64,000 bases of DNA, taken from the NCBI GenBank assembly GCA_036321105.1, contig JAYEPQ010000003.1:21964517-22028516 (forward strand). Reading direction: 5' to 3'. A model generated the notes under the pieces. That model had not been told where the DNA came from. It did no database searches and was given only the letters and a program-made list of their open reading frames with translations. This document shows, one piece after another, positions 11,062 to 22,182 of this stretch; the stretch's first letter is position 1, and each line of letters starts with the position of its first letter. Both the position numbers and the translations under genes were made by a program. This stretch comes from Dracaena cambodiana (Eukaryota; Streptophyta; Magnoliopsida; Asparagales; Asparagaceae).

Positions 11062-11419
11062 GTTCTCTAATTCCTTAGAAGAACATAAAATACATCTATT
11101 GACTGTTATAAAAATCCTATTGGATAATGGAGTAATCCTAAGTCTAAAAAAGATAGAATTTTACAAGGAAGAAATAGAATTTCTTAGAAAATATATTAAA
11201 AAGGGACAGATAGAGCTACAACAGTATATCTATAATAAAATAAAAGAATATCCTTCTACATTTAAGACATTAAAGGAATTGCAAAGTTACCTTGGAATAT
11301 TAAACTATGGAAGGAAATTTATTCCTAATTTATCAGAGAAGGTAAAACACCTTCAAGAATAGTTAACTATAGAACAAGATAAATACAAACAAGAAACTGG
11401 TGAACAACTAAGAAGATGG
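11062..11419 (+). pseudogene. EPRV copy 1 RT thumb/connection segment
   Basis: Viral homology resumes after the insertion. Open stretch 11024-11362 includes insertion sequence at its start; from about 11066 it matches RT C-terminal and connection sequence (LLTVIKILLDNG, then FLRKYIKKGQIELQ, then GILNYGRKFIPNLS). It ends at 11419, where Tat-2 is inserted; RNase H resumes at 27826. A TAG at 11360-11362 breaks the frame. Confidence 0.85.
11415..11419. repeat. Target-site duplication of Tat-2 (left)
   Basis: GATGG immediately precedes the 5' LTR and is repeated at 27826-27830 after the 3' LTR. The uninterrupted viral copy 3 has a single GATGG at the corresponding site (near 45825), confirming a normal 5-bp integrase-made duplication. 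Confidence 0.95.
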
Positions 11420-12131
11420 TGTCGGCGAAAACTTCTGGAAAAACAAAGCAGATCCATGAATTTAGAGACAGAAACCCGCAACTCATCAGATCCGCGAATC
11501 TAAGGAACTGAGGTCCGCGAATCTAAGAAACTGAGGTCCGCGAATTTAAGAAATTGAGGTTCGCGACCCAGACGACAGAATAGGTTTGCGAATCTAAAGT
11601 TGAGATTCGCGACACTACCCATAGCTTTCGGGTAGGGGTTTAATACAAGTCACCCGACCCGAATAGCAGAGTTGCCACCTCGGATCGTGGGGCTAGCTGC
11701 CAAACGAATGCAGTGGCGTCACTTCGGTCGTGGGAGCAACCGCCTAACGAATATGGCGGCACTTCTCGAGTAGTGGGAGCTAACGGTCGAGCAAATATGG
11801 CGGGACGTTACTCCAAGCCCCCTATAAAAGGCGGGGAGCGAAAGAGACACAGACACAGACGAAGAGACACAGACGAACATCTTCTCCCAGAAGTTACCCC
11901 TTGTGATCAAGAGTAAAGAGCCCCTTTTTCTTTTCCTTTTAGCCAACTGAGAGAGATTGTACAGAGTGTCAACGGAGAGCAGGATCGTCCTCCATAGCTA
12001 CCTAGAAACCCGACCATAAATAAAGAGGAAAAGTTATCTTCCTCATCTTCTGTAAACGGGAAACCGTCCGATTGTAACCCTTTTATTGAAAATACTTCGA
12101 TATAAAGAGCGTGCAACTTTCATGGCGAACA
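11420..12131 (+). repeat. Tat-2 5' LTR (712 bp)
   Basis: Begins TGTCGGCG and ends GCGAACA. It contains a TATAAAA box at 11823-11829 and a 24-bp minisatellite in U3 (about 11490-11575, three GGTCCGCGAATCTAAGAAACTGA-type units). Many differences from the 3' LTR are C/T or G/A at CG or CNG sites, as expected from cytosine methylation decay. An ATG at 12122 in the last bases of the LTR opens the gag frame. Confidence 0.95.
11823..11829 (+). promoter_or_regulatory. Tat-2 LTR TATA box
   Basis: TATAAAA within CCCCTATAAAAGGCGG, followed by a purine-rich GAGACACAGACACAG stretch likely near the transcript start. The 3' LTR conserves it at 27517-27523. Confidence 0.8.
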
Positions 12132-14749
12132 AAAGATTGGCGACTCCGCTTGGGACTACCATCATCTCCGGTGACTTGGTGGTGGCTCAATCCGACAACA
12201 TTCCAGTTGGTAGTTTGGTCGACTCGCTCACCATTTCTGTCGACCAGGAAAGGTATGAAGAATTTCTTTCTTCAGGCTCCAAGAGCCCTACTTCCCTAAG
12301 GGGATACCATAAAATCTCTAAGGGGTCAATTCCCAAGGAGATGGCAATAGCCCAGTTGTGGGAATCAACGGACCAAGATAGTCCGAAATCCCCTTCCTTA
12401 ACAACTGGCTCTCTGCCAGTTCCCACAAAGACTCTTGATCTCTCAAGTAAAGTGGACCAAAATCCCCTCTTCAACAAGGGAAAGCGACCACTACCCGCTC
12501 CGCAAAGCTATCATGCAGAGAAGGAGGTTCCTCTCACTCGAACAACGAAAAGAAACCTGAGGAGAAGCAAAGCTCGTGCCCTTCACAGGAACGCGCAACA
12601 AGAGGAAACCACCAACTCATCTCGGCAGAAACCTACCATCCAAATATGGAAGCCTAAGGGCGAGGTTGGTCAAGATGCAGAGGGATTCACTCACGTTTCC
12701 TACAGGGAGCGGAGTGAACCCGTCAAAGTTGTCCATAGTAGACGCGGAGCATACATTCGCGTCCCAAGGGCAAAATCTGAAGAAGCTCGCGAACCTCAAA
12801 TTCGCAGAAAGTACATGCCTATCCGCGAGGCTGAAACTCCACCGTCCCTGAAGTTATCTCTCACAAATGAGCCCATCACAAGGGACTCCAATGCAAGAGA
12901 TCTTAGGGAACTTCTAAACAGAAGAAGAGAAGAATACCATGTATCTCAATGCCACTGTGAACGACTGATCAATGCAGTACTGTCTCACTGTCATTGTTCA
13001 ACTCATGTCCGATCCTCGGTGTTTTGGCGATTGTCGTCTCCATCAGCATCGTCATTCCAATTGGCAAAAAGGAGACGACGCGGGCTCGAGTTTTCTGAGC
13101 CGGAATACCCCACGATGACCTCCAACATGATAAGCGTTGGAGAAATGAAGATGAAAAAGAAGGCGAAGAAAGTCTCCGAAGAAGAAGCTTCTGACCCAGA
13201 GCTCTCTTCGAGTTCGAAAGACCCATCCAACGAAGAGCGAGGAGTTTTTCGACACACTCGACTCAAAAGTGGAGTGGCGATCCCTATGAATTATAGACAG
13301 ATGGCGGGGATCTCATCTGATGAAGAAGATATAGCCAAGTCTGTTATGGCTGAATCATAGACGTCTGATTCATTCTTAGAAGACTCCGCCTCTGCATATA
13401 TGACGCATAACAATATCCCAGAAGAGTTCATGCAGAGAATGGAGGAGCAATATAGGCATATCCAGCAACAGCAGAATGCCATCAATGAGCTTAAATATAT
13501 GCTACACATTCTGATGGAGTTAGAAAAAGCTAAACTGAAGAATGCAAGAAAGAAGACCGAAGAAGAAGGTCATAGTCCTCATAACAATCGAGAAGAAGAA
13601 CATCATAAAGATGATGACAACCGCTCCATGCACCAAGAGGGAAACGCAAATGCTGTCTGGATGGAGAGCTTCCAGAACCAACTGAACGCCCTCATGCATA
13701 AAGGCGACCTACAAGAACTGGATGTAGTAAGGCCATATCCCATGGAGTGGGAAACGGTGCCGTTCCCAGAAAGGTACAAACCGTTGAAGCTCAAATCTTT
13801 TGATGGTAGAGGATCGCCAAACCAACACCTCTACTATTTTAAGTCACAGATAGGGCATTTATTCGGAAATGACCCTATTATTACAAGAATATTTGTTAGT
13901 ACTTTAACCGGGCTAGCTTTTGAATGGTTTCGGAGATTAGAACCTGGAACCATCAATTCCTTGAGTGACAAGGAGAAAACCTTTCTCACTAGATTCTATG
14001 AAGATGATATGGAGGTATCAATGCTGGCGCTTCTAGCCGCTAAACAAAAGAAAGGAGAGTCAGCCCGGGACTTCATCAAAAGGTTCCGGAACGATTCTCT
14101 CAGATGTCCGCATGGGATGCCAAAAAAGACCCTGGTAGAAACCTGTCGATATAATTTATCGACCAAGGTTCTAGCTAGGATGGGGGCAGTGAAGTCCTCA
14201 ACTTGGAAGGATCTTGCCCTACAAGCTGAAGAAGCTGAAGAAATTGCGCAAAGGCTTGACGAAGAAGGAGGCGAGGAGAAACCGAAGCGAGGTGGTGATA
14301 ACAGCTATAAGTCTCGACCCTGAGGGTATAAGGGAAAGAAAACAATGGTCACTGATGCGCCACAACCTACGAAGACTCCCCCGAAACTTCATCCTCGGAC
14401 GCGAATGCTACAAAAGCAATACTCTTTTAAGGATGAGCACACGAAGACTATCTTCAATCTCCTCATGAGTAAGAAGATGCTGAAATTGTCAGAGTCTAAA
14501 TGTCTAGAGGAAGTTGGAAAAGTTAATGATCCTAACTACTGTGTCTACCATAAGATCATTAACCACCCCACCCAAAACTGCTGCATCCTTAAAGACAAAA
14601 TTCAAGCCTTAGTGGACGCTAATATCATCAAGCTTCAAGAGCACCAGAAAAAGGTGACTGCGAACATGGTGACCGTCAAGTTCGGTAAAGCGTCCTACTG
14701 GATGAGTCAACAGTTCAAGATGGAGTGCAGCCCATCCATAAAGGTATGA
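12122..14749 (+). pseudogene. gag: Tat-2 gag, broken by two in-frame stops
   Basis: One frame runs from an ATG in the LTR (12122) to 14749 with only two stops, TAG at 13358-13360 and TGA at 14321-14323. The N-terminal ~400 residues are basic and serine-rich with a Cys/His cluster (CHCERL...HCHCSTH) at about residues 285-300 and an acidic stretch before the first stop. A glutamine-rich coiled-coil-like segment follows (13430-13560). The retrotransposon gag core is at 13740-14270 (KLKSFDGRGSPNQHL to DLALQAEEAEEIAQRL). After the second stop, the Tat-type Cys/His motif CVYHKIINHPTQNCCILK lies at 14540-14595. Gag forms the virus-like particle. Confidence 0.88.
12138..12155 (+). promoter_or_regulatory. 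Tat-2 primer-binding site, tRNA-Arg type
   Basis: TGGCGACTCCGCTTGGGA begins six bases after the LTR. It is complementary, with one mismatch, to the 3' end of plant tRNA-Arg(ACG) as I recall it (CCCCAGCGGAGTCGCCA). tRNA-Arg priming is known for Ogre elements. The Tat fragment at 61435 has a closely similar site. Confidence 0.8.
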
Positions 14750-15184
14750 TGCAAGTCGTAAATTTTGATCCACACCAACAGCAAAAGAAAGGACTATTCC
14801 CCTTTGAAACTGATAAGGGGAGATACTTTGGGTACATCCTGATCTCGTAAATAATGAACAATGGAGTTCTAGTTCATCTGGGAAGAAGCGAAGAGAGAGG
14901 GTCTTCACCTCCAACGTCGTTTCCGTAATTTACGAAGACGATGAGATCGTTCCTGCTCTGACCGATTCGGAAAAAGAAAACGGAAATTTCTTGGTCGCCG
15001 ATGCAGACCCTCCCTCCACGGGGGCCTGTTCGAGAAAAGATTACTTAAAGAATTATGGCCAAACAACATGTTCTCAACCATCTCCAGAGAAAGTCAAGCA
15101 AAAGGAGCTGAAGTTTGACAAAGCTCTAAGGAAGAAGGGAAAAAAGACTCGCGAAAATCATTCCAGTTCGACATCCTAATACAG
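14750..15184 (+). pseudogene. Tat-2 gag-protease linker
   Basis: Frame 3 is open from about 14870 to 15179: an acidic YEDDEIVPAL segment, then FLVADADPP and a Lys-rich tail. It shifts into the protease frame at about 15170, where FDILIQLANIPARIT begins. 14750-14870 continues gag in another frame. No catalytic motif is present. The same segment is recognisable in Tat-1 (690-950). Confidence 0.7.
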
Positions 15185-16150
15185 TTGGCTAATATCCCTG
15201 CAAGGATAACCTTGTACGAGCTCCTGAAGCTCTCCAAATCTACTAGGGAAGCTTTAAGAGAGGCTCTGCAAGATTCGGAAGTGTTCTTGGCGCAAATACC
15301 AGAGATGATCGAAGAAGGAGAGTCTCTTTGCGCGATATGTCACCAGATCTCTCGTAAAAACATCCCTTGCGTTACCTTCTCTCCGGAAGATATGCAAGTC
15401 AGAAGTAATAAGCATCATCGCCCTTTGTATTACAAAGGATACATAGGATCTATGGAGATTGATCGTATTCAAGTTGATTCAGGCTCGGCTTTGAGTATCA
15501 TGCCACGAAGAATGCTACAATATCTCGGAGTGCCGATGAACAGGTTAACCGCAACCAATACTACTATCTTCGGGTTCAATGCTAACGGTAGTAGACCCCT
15601 GGATAAAATAAAGCTCAAATGTCAAATCGGCGACCTGAAAACGGAAGTCACGTGTTACGTGATAGATGCGGACACATCATACAATCTGCTATTGGGGAGA
15701 CCTTGGATCCATAGCAACTTAATTGTGCCATCCACGTTACACCAATGCATGAAGTATGTCGACGAGGACGCGAACGTGAAGATGCTCATTGCGGAAAAAC
15801 AACCCTTCAAAGGAGTGGAAAACTACTTTACTGACGCGTTGCTGTATCAAGATGCATTTGGCGTCGCAGATCGGCCCGTTCAAGATGACTCTGATAGTGG
15901 CGAAGAGGCTGATACAGAATCAGGATCCGAAGATTCGAAATTCGAGGATGTAATCTGGGATGGTGAGCCCATTGTGATAAGCCTCGAAGGCCTTGATGTA
16001 AATAATGTCGTTCACTCTGATAGTGAATGGGTGATAAATGAAAATCTGAAAATTGCTTATTCTTCTGGTGTTGATTCTGAGCCCTCAAGCACTAGTACAA
16101 ATGCATTTAGCAACTGTGTATATGAGATATATTCCCTGACTTCCTTCTAA
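15185..16150 (+). pseudogene. Tat-2 aspartic protease
   Basis: A 322-residue open stretch without its own ATG, so it is part of the gag-pol polyprotein. The retropepsin core is at about residues 85-190: active site QVDSGSALSIMP (DSG), a flap-region GFNANGS, and a C-terminal LLLGRPWIHS motif. An acidic linker follows (DSDSGEEADTESGSEDS). The core looks intact; the ORF is isolated by a frameshift upstream and a TAA downstream (16148-16150). It would cut the polyprotein inside particles. Confidence 0.88.
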
Positions 16151-16995
16151 GCACCTACCCGATCATCCTTATATGAATTAAGAGATGATGTTGAAAGTGC
16201 TGACCAAGCTATTTTTGAGGTCCCTCCCAAAAGCTGAACCCAAAAGGCCATAGTATTTGGAAGAGCAAGTCACAAGAACAAACAAAAATGCTCAGATTCT
16301 GAGGAAGAACAGGGAAAACCGAGTTCTTCCATTATGCTGAAAATTCCCGTGAAATAATGAAGAAAATGGGATACAATCTGGCCGAAGGCAGGGGGTTGAA
16401 TTTTGAAAAAGGAAAGAAGACAATCTTTCAACCTTTTGTCCCCGAAGGGAAGACGCCAAACTATTACCAGAAAACCGGCAGGGGGTTGGGATGCGTCACC
16501 ACTTCCAAGGCCTCCTTAAGTGACAAAGCTGAAGAAAGACAGTACGATCATTCATCAGAATCATCATGCTGGGATTCAGATGTCAGCACAGGTGTGATCT
16601 TCCACGAGGTATCCGCGAACATGGCTTCCGCGATCCAAAAAGACGAAGATTTGGAAGAAACCTCGCCAGTAAGAGACGACCCTTGGAACAAGCATCTTAA
16701 TATGCAGTGGAAGATTCAGTTTGAACAGCGAGAACCCTCAACTGAAGATAAAGTGATCCAAATCAATATGGGAGATGAAAAGAATCCTAAACCCATATTT
16801 ATAAGTGAAGACCTATCGTTGGAAGAAAGGAAAGAATTGATATCCCTCGTCCGCGAATACATTGATATTTACGCTTGGAGTTATGAGGAGATGTCAGGGT
16901 TGGATCCAAGCGTGGCGGTTCCTAAGATCCGACCAGAAGCTAAGCCAGTAAAGCAGCAGCAACGAAGATTCCGCCAGAAATCATGGAAGTTATAG
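16151..16995 (+). pseudogene. Tat-2 protease-RT linker with G-patch-like motif
   Basis: Open from 16357 to 16995. It begins with a G-patch-like sequence (KKMGYNLAEGRGLNFEKGK, and a second GRGLG), a nucleic-acid-binding motif seen between protease and RT in some Tat elements. It ends with the RT lead-in (EERKELISLVREYIDIYAW, then YEEMSGLDP). A one-base lesion near 16970-16980 moves it out of frame with RT. 16151-16356 contains further linker with a stop. Confidence 0.75.
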
Positions 16996-18133
16996 AAGCT
17001 GAAATCAAAAAGTTGATCACGTCAGGCTTTATTCGCGAGGAACAGCACCCCGATTGGGTCACAAATATAGTTCCCATGACCAAAAAAAAAGGAAAAATCC
17101 GAGTCTGCATAGACTTTAAGGATTTGAACGAGGCTTGCTCCAAAGACGAATTTCCATTACCCATCACTGATATTATGATAGATAATACTTGTGGGTATGA
17201 GTGCATGACGTTCATGGATGGGTTCTCGGGATATAATCAAATAAAGATGTATCCCGATGATGAGAAGCATACGTCCTTCAGGACACCACTCGGAGTATAC
17301 TGCTCTACAGTCTTGCCTTTTGGCCTAAAGAACGCAGGTGCAACGTTTCAACGCGCCATGCATGCAATTTTCCAGGAGGATCTCCGGAAAACAGTGGAGT
17401 GCTACGTAGATGACCTAGCAATTAAGAGTAGAAACAAAGAAGATCACTTGAAAGATTTGAAGATAGTGTTTGACCTCATGAGGAAGCACCAGCTCAAGAT
17501 GAATCCAGCTAAGTCATTCCTAGGGGTCTCTAGTGGGAAGTTCCTCGGCTTTGTCATAACTTCGAAAGGAATACATCTTGATCCAAATAAAGTCAAAGCT
17601 ATCCAAGACATGCCACCTCCCCGTAATCTCAAAGAGTTAAGAGGGTTACAAGGCAGACTGGCGTACATTCACAGATTTATATCAAATTTATCTGGTAAAT
17701 GTCAACCTTTCACCAGGTTGATGAGGAAAGGAGTGTCGTTCATCTGGGATGATGCATGCCAAAAGGCTTTTGAAGAGATCAAACAATATCTCATGAAACC
17801 ATCAGTGCTCGTGTCCCCAGTTTCAGGAAGGCCCTTCCAGTTATATGTAAGGGCTATGGACCATTCATTGAGCGCTTTGCTAGCACAGAAGAATGAGTCA
17901 GGCCACGAGCAAGCTATTTACTACCTCAGCAGAATAATTATCGGGGCGGAACACCGGTATAATTCCGTGGAAAAAAATGTCTGGCGCTGGTGTTCGCAAT
18001 ACAGAAAATGCGACACTACTTAGTTGGACAAACTATCCACGTTGTATCGAGAGTTAACCCTCTGAGAATATTAATGACTAAACCCGGGTCATTAAATTCA
18101 AGACTATCTAATTGGGCTATTTTGCTATCATAA
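16983..18133 (+). pseudogene. Tat-2 reverse transcriptase and RNase H
   Basis: Open from 16983 to 18023. RT motifs are RVCIDFKDLNEACSKDEFPL, FMDGFSGYNQI, LPFGLKNAGATFQ and the active site ECYVDDLAIKS, followed by FLGFVITSKGI and a thumb/connection. RNase H starts near YVRAMDHSLSALLAQ. A frame change in an A7 run at 17971-17977 interrupts RNase H, which continues in frame 2 until TAA at 18131-18133. The RT active site is intact; the lesions are confined to the ends and RNase H. Confidence 0.9.
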
Positions 18134-19102
18134 TATGATATGTACTTTGTCCCGCAGAAGTCTATCAAAGGACAGGCCGTGGCCGACTTCTTGGCCGAAC
18201 ATCCAGTCCCGGCATCCTCGAGGTTATATGAACAAATCCCAGGAGAGTTGGAGGAATGGGATTTAATTCCAGAAAAGGATGGTTCGAGAAAGTCTTCCGA
18301 ATCAAATACGGTTTCGAAAGGTATATGGCAACTTTTCTTTGATGGTGCCTCCCGAATTGGATCCAAAGGAAAGACGACAGCGGGGGTGGGAGTTGGTCTC
18401 GTCTCTCCTCGCAACCATATCATTCCTCAAGCTTACTCATTGACAAGCTCGTGCTCCAACAACGTTGCGGAATACAATGCCCTCCTAATCGGCTTAAGAA
18501 TAGATAAACAACTGGAGGTCAAATATTTGGAGGCATATGGGGATTCTCAACTCGTTGTAAATCAAATAAAAGGGGAGTACGAAGTCAAACATGAAGACCT
18601 CTTGCCGTATTATTATGCGGTGATCAAGGTCGCTAACGGTTTCACTGGTTTCTACATCAGCCACATAAAGTGCCAACTCAATAGTTATGCGGATTTGCTA
18701 GCTTCCTTGGCTGCTATATTAGCCTTGCCCAAGCATGCTAAAAGGCAAACTATGGTAAGCAGCAAGGAGTTGTTCTGTTCAAAGGATGAGCTCATAGAAG
18801 AAGCGAAAACGCCACAAGAAAATGAAGCTGACGCTTGCGTATCTAGCCTAGAGCCAAGGGATTGGCGTTTTCCTTATATAGACTATGTCCTTTACGGGAT
18901 ATTACCCGAAAGTTCAAAAGAAGCCAAAGCCATTCAGAGAAGGGCCATCCAGTTTTACTACAATGCGGAACTCCAGATGTTGTGCAGAAAATCCTACGAC
19001 GGAGTTTTGCTTCGCTGTCTTTCCAACTGCGAAGCTCAAAAGGTGCTCGAAGAAGCTCATGCTGGCATCTGCGAAGCACATCAACCAGGACTAAAACTCT
19101 AG
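18134..19102 (+). pseudogene. Tat-2 second (archaeal-type) RNase H
   Basis: A 320-residue open stretch in the same frame as the distal RNase H and integrase. Catalytic carboxylates are all present: FFDGAS (Asp), NNVAEYNALL (Glu), AYGDSQLV (Asp) and NSYADLLASLA (Asp). The dual RNase H is diagnostic of the Tat lineage. The C-terminal part carries the start of the integrase zinc finger (EEAHAGICEAHQ). TAG at 19100-19102 separates it from the integrase core. Confidence 0.9.
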
Positions 19103-20118
19103 AATAGAATCCGAAGGATGGGTTATTATTGGCCTAAAGTGATGATAGAAGCAGTCAACTATGCCAAGAAGTGTAGGGCCTGCCAAATGCATGCAGACTT
19201 TATACATCAAGCTCCAGAATATCTCCACCCGACGGCTACATCATGGCCGTTTGAGCAATGGGGTATGAACATCATAGGGCCAATTTCTCCGCCATCAACT
19301 AGAGGACACCAGTTCATTTTGGCCATAACTGATTACTTTTCAAAGTGGACTGAGGCCATCTCCCTGGCCGAAGTAAAATCGTCAGATGTTATCAAGTTCA
19401 TTAAGCACCATGTGCTTTATCGCTTTGGGGTGCCTAGAAGAATAATTCATGATAACGGACCTCAGTTTGTAAGCCAAGTGTATTCCAGATTCTGCAACAA
19501 ATGCAGGATTGAGGATGTGGCTTCATCGCCATACTACCCTGCAGCCAATGGTCTAGCAGAAGCCTTCAATAAGACCATTATAAAACTTCATAATAAGTTT
19601 GTGTCATCCAATCAACGGGATTGGGTGAAAAGCTTGGAGAGTGTCTGTGGGCATACCGAACCACAGTCCGAACTCCCACCAATGCCACGCTGTTCTCCTT
19701 GGTATATGGATCAGAAGCGGTCTTGCCTTTGGAGATCCAAATCCCTTCATTACGAGTCGCGTTAACAACAAGGATGACAGAAGAAGAAAAGCATCAGCAA
19801 AGGCTCCAAGAGTTAGAAGCCTTGGATGACAAACGCTTAGAAGCTCAACAGAGTATCGAGCTATACCAGGCGCGGATCTCCAGAACCTTTAATAAAAAGG
19901 CTAAACGAAGGACTTGTAAGAAAGGTGATCTGGCCCTGTCAGTTAGAAAACCAATCATAACAAGCCAGAAGCCTAGGGGAAAGTTCCAGCTAAAGTGGGA
20001 GGGACCCTTTGTCATTGATACGGTCTATTCCAATGGGGCGTATCGGTTGACAAAGCCTAATGGTGACAAAGTCTTAATGCCAATCAACGGCAAGATTTTG
20101 AAGAAGTATTATCCTTAG
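19103..20118 (+). pseudogene. Tat-2 integrase
   Basis: The zinc-finger histidines lie just before the 19100 stop and the cysteines at CRACQ. The core has WGMNIIGPI, where the first catalytic Asp of DDE is Asn; the second Asp (IIHDNGPQF) and the Glu (LAEAFNKT) are present. A frameshift near 19625 moves the C-terminal domain into another frame (LWAYRTT, then LVYGSEAVLPLE, then KWEGPFVIDTVYSNGAYRL), ending at TAG 20116-20118 with no chromodomain. Integration by this protein is not expected. Confidence 0.88.
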
Positions 20119-20224
20119 CAAAATTGCAGAACACCAGTTATAATATGGCCTGGGCAGTTCTATGCTATTCATGAGCAAATTGTTTCTCTGTAATCAGAAC
20201 TTCGTCAATGAAAGTTCTTGGTTC

Positions 20225-20690
20225 CGGACTAAAAAGCCTTTAGTTCGCGAACCAGATTTTACTTTTTCTCTAAAATTTGCCAAGTTAAAAATTATCTCTG
20301 GCGAACCAGATTTCCTCCTTCCAAAAATTTTTTTGCCAAGTTAAAAATTACCTTTGGCGAATCAGATTTTTCTTTTTTTCCAAATTTGCCAAGTTAAAAA
20401 TTACCTCTGGCAAACCAGATTTCCTTCTTCCAAAAAAATTTTTGCTAAGTTAAAAATTACCTCTGGCGAATCAGATTTTCTTTCTATCGAAATTTGCCAA
20501 GTTAAAAAATTACCTCTGGCGAATCAGATTTCCCTATCCACCAAGATTTGCCAAGTCAATAACACGTTTGGCGAATCAAGTTTATCAACAAGAAGTCCTT
20601 TCATTCATAATAGTTTTGGGTACTTAGAAAATTGTGATTCATTTCGAAATTATCAAGTTAACAGTTACCTCTGGTAATCAACATCGGAAT
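20225..20690. repeat. Tat-2 tandem array of ~54-bp units
   Basis: Five good and about two weak units share TTGCCAAGTTAAAAATTACC, then TCTGGCGAATCAGATTT, then a T/C/A-rich spacer of variable length; unit starts fall near 20279, 20335, 20388, 20443, 20497 and 20551. Such arrays after pol are typical of Ogre/Tat elements and can seed satellite DNA. Confidence 0.85.
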
Positions 20691-21060
20691 CATCTTTCAG
20701 ATATTCTCAGTTACGTGGAAAGAAAAGAACTTCTTTATTCATCATCAAAACAAAATTACAGAGAATTCTCTAAGTGCTATACAGCCAATAAGAGTAAATA
20801 CAAATAAAAAAAAGAGAAACTTGCTTCTGTAACCGTCTCTTTCGGCATGGTTCAGATCGAAAAGTTTGTTTCTGCAGCTTCTGGAATGACAGACTTGCTT
20901 TTGTAACTGCCTCTTTCGGCATGGTTCAGATCAAAAAGTTTGCTCCATGGCCTCCACTCCCAATTTGCTCTTGTAGCCTCCTTTTTCAAAGACGGCTTAA
21001 GAGGCATTATCTTGTTTCTTCTTTCCGACTACAATTAGGGACCTCCTGGTTGGTTCCTCC
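20691..21060. other. Tat-2 untranslated segment with a repeated GGCATGGTTCAGATC block
   Basis: No gene is seen. The phrase TGTAACYGYCTCTTTCGGCATGGTTCAGATC followed by a short spacer occurs twice (about 20828-20860 and 20900-20932), an imperfect direct repeat of about 70 bp. It may be the 3' untranslated region of the small antisense unit next to it. Confidence 0.5.
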
Positions 21061-21069
21061 AGAGATGAT

Positions 21070-21656
21070 ACTAGTGAATTGATTAGTTCAAAACTGAGCA
21101 TACCGAATGCAAACCCCAGCTATATAGCTGACGGGTTGCGCAAATTCAAGGAATTGGTCATTAGTACCCCAACCTTGTGGGATACTAGAAAAGAAGAAAA
21201 ACAATGCCTCATACCCAAAATCTTTTCTCTCATGAAAGATACATGAGACCTTCCAAGCCCCTTGAGGCACTGGAAGCAATTATGAGCTCATTGGGTCTGG
21301 GTCATTGTTAAGGAGAATGACTACGGTTATCTCCTGCAGCCGAAACAAATCCTTGTTAAAAAAAAAAGAAAGAAAAAGAAGGAAGAGGAGGGTATGAACC
21401 AGAAGAAGAGGTATACCTTAATTAAGGAAAATGACTACGGTCAGAAGGACCTTGTCAGTGAGACACCCCGCTGGATTGATGAAGTCTGGAGGTCTTGTGA
21501 CATGCCAACTCTTATCCATCACTTCGGTTGAAGAAGAAGAAAACATAGCTGCGCTGGTGGATCAACTACAAAAAGAGAGATAGAGAAGAGAGTCAAGAAG
21601 AAATCTTCTCACGGCTAAGTGATCCTTCATTGAAGAGAGTATGTGTCTTATATAGG
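21070..21656 (-). pseudogene. Tat-2 small antisense transcription unit
   Basis: The minus strand has a TATATAAG box at 21648-21655, an ATG at 21548 (MFSSSSTEV...), a coding-like stretch (WHVTRPPDFINPAG, then TDKVLLTVVIFLN), a plausible intron between GGTATACC near 21418 and CTGCAG near 21333, and an open stretch of 63 residues at 21279-21088 (VPQGAWKVSCIFHERKDFG, then FALFAQPVSYIAGV-like end). The third Tat copy at 59.36-59.82 kb conserves the TATA box and part of the leader. The product is unrecognised. The end of the first exon contains an in-frame TAA, so the gene may be broken. Confidence 0.5.
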
Positions 21657-22182
21657 CGAGCTGCTAACTGTGACCTCCAGTTTAGAAGAGATAAGACCAA
21701 GATCTTCGGTCAAAATCTTCAGTTCAGATCTCAACAGAATTTATTGTTGTTGCATGAGACGCTTAGATATCATGACCCGGAGATCTCGTCATTAATAGAG
21801 GCATGCAACGCTTGGAATTCTATGCCCAAACGGCTGCATCCCATGGCTGGTGGAAGTCTCTACAAATTCTGAAAAATCTACAGTCTATTCCGCGAACTTC
21901 CAGACGAAGCATCGCGAACAAGAATTCCAGAACCCGGGTCGCAGGTCAGATATGGATGGTGTAAATCTGCGAATCTCTAAAATTCACGTGACTTAAAAAA
22001 AAAAGTCGCGTAACAGATATACAGATACCAGAATTTTACGATGATTCGCAAACTTCAGACAAAAGACGGCAAGTTCGTTACAAATCTTTGAAGAACAATT
22101 GCGAAATCACACCTCGAAAGACAAGGGAACTATTACAAAAAAAAACGCGGACCTAAAGCAGTATACACCAGAGTTTTACAAT
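21657..22182. other. Tat-2 spacer between the two antisense units
   Basis: No coding signal. It has a decayed GATCTTCGGTCAAAATCTTCAG repeat (about 21700-21730) also present at 59.84-59.96 kb, and CG-containing words (TCGCGAAC, GTCGCG) resembling the LTR and the 26.6-kb array. Confidence 0.5.

Noticed and set aside
13358..13360. In-frame TAG in gag as programmed readthrough
   Set aside because: The following bases (ACGTCT) are not a known readthrough context, a second in-frame TGA lies downstream, and pol has several frameshifts; decay is simpler.
20162..20677. ORFs of 60 and 107 residues after integrase
   Set aside because: They are readings through the 54-bp tandem array and show only its periodicity.
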